A DNA stretch of 10,477 nucleotides from Woeseia sp037968755. Lineage in GTDB: Bacteria; Pseudomonadota; Gammaproteobacteria; Steroidobacterales; Woeseiaceae. This document shows positions 6,502 to 10,477 of the stretch, in pieces. The stretch spans positions 1 to 10,477 of the forward strand of contig JBBKWB010000030.1 in assembly GCA_037968755.1 (NCBI GenBank). The letters are read 5' to 3'. Numbering within the stretch: position 1 is the stretch's first letter; each line of letters begins with the position of its first letter. Made by a program: the position numbers and the translations under genes. The notes under the pieces are model-generated. The model was not told where the DNA came from. It worked only from the letters and a program-made list of their open reading frames with translations, and searched no databases.

Positions 6502-6972
6502 ATGAAACAACTATTGCTAGTGGCAGGTACGATGCTCATGGTGCTGCTTGGCGCGTGCGATCGCGATCCGATGTCCCAGGTGGGCTTCAGGTTGCCACCC
6601 GGCGATCCGATCGCCGGCCGCAAGTCGTTTCTGTACATGCAATGCCACCAGTGCCACACCGTTTTCGGCGAGGAGCTTCCTGAGATTCCATTCGCTGACC
6701 CGCCCTATGTCGTGCTCGGCGGGCCAGTCACCCGGGTGAAAACCTACGGCCAGCTAATTACCGCAATTATCAATCCGTCTCATGAACTGGCGGAAGGCTA
6801 TGCCGCGGATCTGGTATCGGAAAACGGCGAGTCGAATATGTACGATTACAACGGTTACATGACGGTTCGGGAGCTCATCGATATTGTCATGTTCCTGCAG
6901 CCACATTATGACGTTGTCATTCCTGACTATCGCTACCGTGACTATCGCGCTTCCGTAACTGCCACTGAATAA
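6502..6972 (+). CDS. Monohaem cytochrome c lipoprotein
   Basis: This small c-type cytochrome of 156 aa is probably anchored to the periplasmic face of the inner membrane. The signal peptide ends in the lipobox LGAC with Cys19, and Asp at +2 argues for inner-membrane retention. One haem-attachment motif, CHQCH (48-52), is present. Met113 in SNMYDYNGYMTVRELIDIVMFL aligns with the distal Met position of small class I cytochromes (M...Y...T..EL.D...FL), with Met120 as the alternative. A spacer of about 60 residues between the haem site and the distal Met region includes NPSHELAEGY. A good ribosome binding site (GGAG, 6492-6495) lies 6 nt before the ATG; GTG/ATG-like codons upstream to 6454 lack one. 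It is a single-gene unit ended by the terminator at 7033-7070. No oxidase or dehydrogenase gene is nearby, so the redox partner cannot be named. Confidence 0.88.
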   Translation: MKQLLLVAGTMLMVLLGACDRDPMSQVGFRLPPGDPIAGRKSFLYMQCHQCHTVFGEELPEIPFADPPYVVLGGPVTRVKTYGQLITAIINPSHELAEGYAADLVSENGESNMYDYNGYMTVRELIDIVMFLQPHYDVVIPDYRYRDYRASVTATE

Positions 6973-6988
6973 CGTTAGGGGCACGCTA

Positions 6989-7013
6989 GCCTGGGTTCTG
7001 CAACCTGCCAGGC
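6989..7013 (+). other. Hairpin in the 3' untranslated region of the cytochrome gene
   Basis: GCCTGG (6989-6994) pairs perfectly with CCAGGC (7008-7013). Inside it GTT pairs with AAC around a CTGC tetraloop, with a 3-nt bulge, giving a strong stem of about nine pairs. No T-run follows, so it is not itself a terminator. It stands 20 bp before the terminator hairpin and may protect the transcript's 3' end; the role is inferred. Confidence 0.4.
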
Positions 7014-7032
7014 CGACACGCGCTGTTTATCC

Positions 7033-7070
7033 CTGCCCGCCGCGTTGGCTCGCTGCGGGCAGAATTTTTT
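7033..7070 (+). terminator. Rho-independent terminator after the cytochrome gene
   Basis: An 8-bp perfect GC-rich stem, CTGCCCGC (7033-7040) with GCGGGCAG (7055-7062), closes a 14-nt loop and is followed after AA by six T residues (7065-7070). This is a textbook intrinsic terminator for the cytochrome transcript. It separates that gene from the Na/Pi transporter 26 bp downstream, which must therefore use its own promoter or readthrough. Confidence 0.88.
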
Positions 7071-7095
7071 ACGCGTAGGGGCGTAAACTGCAGGT

Positions 7096-8781
7096 ATGTT
7101 CGACGATTTTGACTATTGGCGCCTGCTTGCTGGCCTCGCTCTGTTCCTGTTCGGCATGTTCGAGTTGGAAACAGCCCTGCGCAAACTGGCTGGGCGACCT
7201 TTCAAGCGCTTCATGCGTGCGCACACCACACCACCAATTAAAGGTGTCCTGACCGGCGCACTCTCTACCGCTGCATTACAGAGTAGCTCTGTTGTCAGCC
7301 TCATGGTGCTGGCTTTCGTCGGTACCGGCGTAATCAATCTTGCCAGTGCAATCAGCATGGTAATCGGCTCGAACCTTGGTACAACTGCGACCGGCTGGAT
7401 TGTCGCCACAATCGGTTTCAAGCTAAATATCGAGACGTTGGCCCTGCCGCTGATTACGTTTGGTGGTGCGGGGGTGGTATGGACGCGCAGTGACAGCAGG
7501 ATCGCCAGTCTGAGTCACTTCGTGATTGGACTGGGTTTGATGCTGATCGGTCTCAGCTACATGAAAGACGGCGTAGTCGATGCCAGTGCATTGTTCGACC
7601 CGCAGTCACTAAGCCAGTACCCACCGATCGTATTCCTTGCTACTGGCCTCGCGATTGCGGCGATCATTCAGTCCAGTTCGGCAACGATCATGATCGCCTT
7701 GAGCGCCCTATACGCGGCCATTATTCCATTGGAGTCGGCAGCGGCTGTGGCTATCGGCGCTGACCTGGGGACAACCGTCACTGCGCTTCTGGGTGCCATT
7801 GCCGGATCTGAGGCAAAAAAGCGTGTCGCGCTCGCGATCATAATTTTCAATGTCATTGTAGACACCCTTGCATTCGTGTTTCTGCACCCGTTGTTGCAAT
7901 TCATCAAGTCGATTCTGCTGATAACAGACCCACTTTACACACTCGTCGCGTTTCACAGCCTGTTCAACCTGTTTGGCATTATTCTTTTCCTGCCAGTCAT
8001 GACGCCATTCAGTCGATTCCTTGAGCGCTTCTTTCGTTCACGGCGTGACAACCTTGTGCGCCACATTCGCAAACAGGACATTGCCACGCCCGATCTCGCG
8101 GTTGCGAATATTGGCCGGGAAACCGGCCGGCTGATCGACCAGGTGGCAGCCCTCAACCAGATCAGCTTTGGCTTGCCTATCGCTGAATCATTCTATGTCG
8201 CGGACGTAGATCGCCAGGGCGTGCGGGTCTTCGAAGCGGATGCGCGCCACGAAGCCTGTTACGCAGAGGCAAAAGAACTGGAAGGCGAAATTCTGGCGTT
8301 CGCCTTGCTGGTGCAGAAAGTGCCGCTGGAAGCGGCCGAGGCAGCACGCCTGGGGCAACTGATACCGGCATTGCGACATGCTGTTGTTTCTGCCAAGTCC
8401 GTGAAAGATACGCACGCTGACTTGAAGATGTTCCGCGATTCGGAAAACGACACGTTCAACTCGTTTGCCGGGATATTTGGCCGTAACGTAGCTGAGTTCT
8501 ACGGGCAACTGTCAACTCTGGGGCCGGCAAATTCAGCAACACTGGTTTTCGAAGCCCTGGTTTCGTTAAAGCAAAGAAATGAATCGTTGCATGCTGCTAC
8601 GCATACGGAAATCTACCGGCATATTCATTCCGATGCGTTGAGTCGATTCCAGATCTCGACACTCCTCAACGTCAGCCGGGAGATTTACGTGTCCAACCAG
8701 AGCTTACTGCAGGCGTTGGCTGAGTTGCTTCTGGACATGACGACAGCGGACACTTACGCCAGCCTGCCGGTCGCCGGCTAA
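7096..8781 (+). CDS. Na+/phosphate cotransporter (NptA/YjbB family) with PhoU-like C-terminal domain
   Basis: This inner-membrane protein of 561 aa is likely a sodium-coupled phosphate transporter; bacterial members such as E. coli YjbB can also export phosphate. The membrane part shows the family's inverted duplication: two QSSS motifs (ALQSSSVVS, 61-68; IIQSSSATI, 190-198), each followed by a matching GSNLGTT (91-97) or GADLGTT (221-227) loop. Hydrophobic segments run from about 10 to 305. The rest (about 315-555) is a soluble, mostly helical region of PhoU-like type, thought to regulate transport. The start ATG at 7096 begins directly at the conserved FDYWRLLAGLALFLFGM region. The nearest purine-rich site (AGGGG, 7077-7081) is 14 nt away, which is unusually far, and AGG at 7092 is too close. 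The gene is complete and stands alone, convergent with the iron transporter gene. Confidence 0.93.
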   Translation: MFDDFDYWRLLAGLALFLFGMFELETALRKLAGRPFKRFMRAHTTPPIKGVLTGALSTAALQSSSVVSLMVLAFVGTGVINLASAISMVIGSNLGTTATGWIVATIGFKLNIETLALPLITFGGAGVVWTRSDSRIASLSHFVIGLGLMLIGLSYMKDGVVDASALFDPQSLSQYPPIVFLATGLAIAAIIQSSSATIMIALSALYAAIIPLESAAAVAIGADLGTTVTALLGAIAGSEAKKRVALAIIIFNVIVDTLAFVFLHPLLQFIKSILLITDPLYTLVAFHSLFNLFGIILFLPVMTPFSRFLERFFRSRRDNLVRHIRKQDIATPDLAVANIGRETGRLIDQVAALNQISFGLPIAESFYVADVDRQGVRVFEADARHEACYAEAKELEGEILAFALLVQKVPLEAAEAARLGQLIPALRHAVVSAKSVKDTHADLKMFRDSENDTFNSFAGIFGRNVAEFYGQLSTLGPANSATLVFEALVSLKQRNESLHAATHTEIYRHIHSDALSRFQISTLLNVSREIYVSNQSLLQALAELLLDMTTADTYASLPVAG

Positions 8782-8783
8782 AA

Positions 8784-8806
8784 GCGGAAATCCTACTCGC
8801 GTCCGC
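8784..8806 (-). terminator. Weak candidate terminator between convergent genes
   Basis: GCGGA (8784-8788) and TCCGC (8802-8806) form a 5-bp stem with a 13-nt loop in the 41-bp gap between the Na/Pi transporter and the VIT1-like gene. Read on the minus strand, the hairpin is followed by TTTT (8783-8780), so it could end the uspE-VIT1 transcript. The stem is short and the T-run is only four. Confidence 0.35.
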
Positions 8807-8822
8807 CCTGTCGATGTCCCGC

Positions 8823-9578
8823 TCAGGAAATGCCGAAGGAGCTCCGCAAGGCGGCACCGACTGCGTACGCCAGCAGTGCCGCCAACGACCCCGCCAGTAA
8901 AGTCTCGATGCCAAAGCGCAAACGCTGGTCTCCCAATAACTGGCCCTTCAACAGACCGACGCCAAAAAATGCAAGCATTGATAACAATACGCTCGCGGCA
9001 AATACCTGCTCCGGCGCCAGGATGGATATGAGAAACGGAAGCAATGGCACGATACCCACTACGACGAATGCAGCCATTGTGGTCAATGCCGACAGCCATG
9101 GCCGCGGCCCCGTCAGCATCAGGCCGTACTCCTCGACAAGCATAGTATCGACCCAGGTTTTCGGGTTGGAAACCACTGTCTCGACAATCCTGTCCAACGT
9201 CTCGCCGACAAAGCCCTTGCGCTCGAAGATCTGACGAATTTCTTCCTTTTCGCCAGCCGGAACGTCGCGAATGTGCTGTTCTTCGATGCCGCGAATCTTT
9301 GCCAACAGGTGCTCTCGTGTGCGGCCACTCTGAAAATTGCTGACTGCCATGCTGAAGCCATCCGCCAGCAGATTGGCAAGCCCCAGGATTATCGCAACTG
9401 CCGGTGGCAACCGGGCACCAACGGCCCCAGCAACAATCGCGAGAGTGGTCACGCAGCCATCAATGGCTCCGAGTACAGCGTCCGCGAGGTAACTCTGTTT
9501 GATCGGCGAGTCCAGGCGGCGGCGAATGGAATCCGGCTCATGTGCCGCATGCAGTTCTGTCAATTTCTCAGTCGACAT
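8823..9578 (-). CDS. VIT1/CCC1-family iron/manganese transporter
   Basis: This 251-aa membrane protein belongs to the VIT family (formerly DUF125), proton-driven exporters of Fe2+ or Mn2+; bacterial members often protect against metal stress. TM1 holds AVLGAIDGCVTTLAIVAGAV (34-53) with the conserved Asp40, and TM2 holds LADGFSMAVSNF (71-82) with Asp73 and Met77. Then comes a charged cytoplasmic metal-binding helical domain (about 84-152), rich in acidic residues: GIEEQH, EKEEIRQIFERKGF and MLVEEYGL, including Glu99, Glu100, Glu112, Glu113, Glu119, Met146, Glu149 and Glu150. Three more helices follow (about 163-187, 192-212, 224-246). This five-helix plan with the inserted metal-binding domain is the plant VIT1 layout rather than the ferritin-fused bacterial type. 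It starts 5 bp after the stop of the UspE-like gene, so the two are co-transcribed. Iron or manganese cannot be chosen from sequence alone. Confidence 0.92.
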   Translation of the reverse strand: MSTEKLTELHAAHEPDSIRRRLDSPIKQSYLADAVLGAIDGCVTTLAIVAGAVGARLPPAVAIILGLANLLADGFSMAVSNFQSGRTREHLLAKIRGIEEQHIRDVPAGEKEEIRQIFERKGFVGETLDRIVETVVSNPKTWVDTMLVEEYGLMLTGPRPWLSALTTMAAFVVVGIVPLLPFLISILAPEQVFAASVLLSMLAFFGVGLLKGQLLGDQRLRFGIETLLAGSLAALLAYAVGAALRSSFGIS

Positions 9579-9583
9579 GGCCG

Positions 9584-10477
9584 CTAGTCGGGCTTGAGTA
9601 CCAGCAGATCACACGGCACGTGATCCGCAATGCTCTCTGCCGTACTGCCAATCACCGTTCGGCGCAGTCTGGAGCGTGTTACCGAACCGAGTATTACCAA
9701 CGAACAACCGAGGTCGACTGCAGCAGGTGGCAACGTAGTCTCGACCGGTTCATTCTTGAAGACGCGACGATCTTTCGCTACCTGATGCTTGTCAGCCAAC
9801 TCATTGAATGCCACCACATGCTCTTCCAGCATATGTTCATTAAACTGCTGAAGAAATTCGCCTTCAGAACCTACTGCCCAGCTCGCGATCTTGGACGCCG
9901 GCAACAATGGGCGATACGCATGAAAGACATGTAGCTCGCCGCTCAATGCGTTCGCGAGGGCAGCGCCAGTTTCCAGAATTCGATCGTCCAGCGACTCAGG
10001 CTTACCGTGATCCTGCATAGGGTCAACACATGCAAGCATGCGCGGGTTACTCGCGAACTCCGTCTCGCGCTTTACGAGCCACAAGGGCACGGTAGTCCGC
10101 CGCATGAGGTTCCAGTCAGTATTGGTGAATAAGGCACGCGCAATGGCCGGATGATAGTGGGTGTCTTTGACGATCAGGTCGGCGCCCCAACGCTTGGCTT
10201 CATTTAGTACGCTCTTGTACAGGCGTCTGTTCAATACAACATGAGTGGATACCGTAAGCAGGTCGGTACGGCATGCGTCGGCCATCGCAAGCAGCTCACC
10301 CTCGAAGCCGCGAATGACTGCAGCGCGCACTGATACATCGGCCGCCATCGATCTTTCGCTTTCCTCGAGATACGGGCTGTAGTAGGAGATAAGCAGCCGC
10401 AAATCAGAATTGAAGCGCTTGGCCAGCATCGTTGCTCTCTGCAACGCAGGCTGTTCGTCTTCCGTCGGATCAATGAC
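9584..10477 (-). CDS. Tandem-domain universal stress protein (UspE-like), 5' end beyond the window
   Basis: This protein has two Usp domains in tandem, as in E. coli UspE, a cytoplasmic protein linked to stress survival, aggregation and motility. The 297 visible residues begin with VIDPTEDEQPALQRATMLAK, which matches the UspE N-terminus from just after its first strand, so only about eight or nine residues are missing; the TTG at 10444 is internal. Domain 1 spans about 1-137 and ends in TDWNLMRRTTVPLWLVKR, a strong UspE-type match. Domain 2 spans about 145-297 and ends in GSTAESIADHVPCDLLVLKPD. The ATP-binding motif G-2x-G-9x-G-S/T of domain 2 reads GSVT...GST, with Thr267 replacing the second Gly, so nucleotide binding may be weakened. 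It is the first gene of a pair with the VIT1-like transporter 5 bp downstream. The gene symbol is left open because orthology to uspE is likely but not proven. Confidence 0.9.
   Translation of the reverse strand, partial: VIDPTEDEQPALQRATMLAKRFNSDLRLLISYYSPYLEESERSMAADVSVRAAVIRGFEGELLAMADACRTDLLTVSTHVVLNRRLYKSVLNEAKRWGADLIVKDTHYHPAIARALFTNTDWNLMRRTTVPLWLVKRETEFASNPRMLACVDPMQDHGKPESLDDRILETGAALANALSGELHVFHAYRPLLPASKIASWAVGSEGEFLQQFNEHMLEEHVVAFNELADKHQVAKDRRVFKNEPVETTLPPAAVDLGCSLVILGSVTRSRLRRTVIGSTAESIADHVPCDLLVLKPD

Noticed and set aside
6354..6659. Upstream extension of the SpoIIAA-like frame to 6659
   Set aside because: The added 102 residues are antisense to the cytochrome signal peptide and haem region and do not fit the family. 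ATG at 6353 gives the usual length.

Overview
The window looks like an ordinary, gene-dense chromosomal segment of a Gram-negative bacterium, most likely a free-living gammaproteobacterium. The reasons are the long two-domain form of QueF, a tandem-domain UspE-like protein, lipoproteins with Asp at position +2, and many tight convergent or overlapping gene pairs. I see no transposase, integrase, tRNA, rRNA, CRISPR array or phage gene, and no abrupt change in base composition. The genus cannot be fixed from the sequence alone.

Left part (1-2233). The 5' part of iadA (isoaspartyl dipeptidase, minus strand) runs off the left edge. Diverging from it is queF (7-cyano-7-deazaguanine reductase, queuosine pathway). 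queF meets, tail to tail with a 5-bp gap, a minus-strand GTP cyclohydrolase II (riboflavin pathway) that carries an N-terminal extension and an internal insertion compared with E. coli RibA.

Centre (2234-5981). A 115-bp divergent intergenic region holds a sigma70-like promoter with an inverted repeat at the predicted transcription start. It drives a compact four-gene operon: TetR regulator, HlyD-type periplasmic adaptor lipoprotein, ABC ATPase, ABC-2 permease. All three junctions are ATGA or GTGA stop-start overlaps. The layout is that of an autoregulated YbhGFSR-like drug or envelope exporter with a single permease gene.

Right part (5988-10477). A small SpoIIAA-like (STAS-fold) protein lies on the minus strand, convergent with the permease. 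Divergent from it is a monohaem cytochrome c lipoprotein followed by a strong intrinsic terminator; a 22-bp imperfect palindrome sits between the two. Next comes a Na+/phosphate cotransporter with a PhoU-like tail (plus strand). Convergent with it is a minus-strand pair: a UspE-like tandem universal stress protein, whose first few codons lie beyond the right edge, and a VIT1/CCC1-family iron/manganese transporter 5 bp downstream.

Functionally the window is a mix of housekeeping (peptide recycling, queuosine, riboflavin), efflux, and ion or stress homeostasis (phosphate, iron/manganese, Usp). I found no convincing undescribed multi-gene system. The observations most worth a second look are the iadA start region and its metal-bridging residue, the TetR operator-promoter overlap, the unusual GTP cyclohydrolase II architecture, and the palindrome between the SpoIIAA-like and cytochrome genes.
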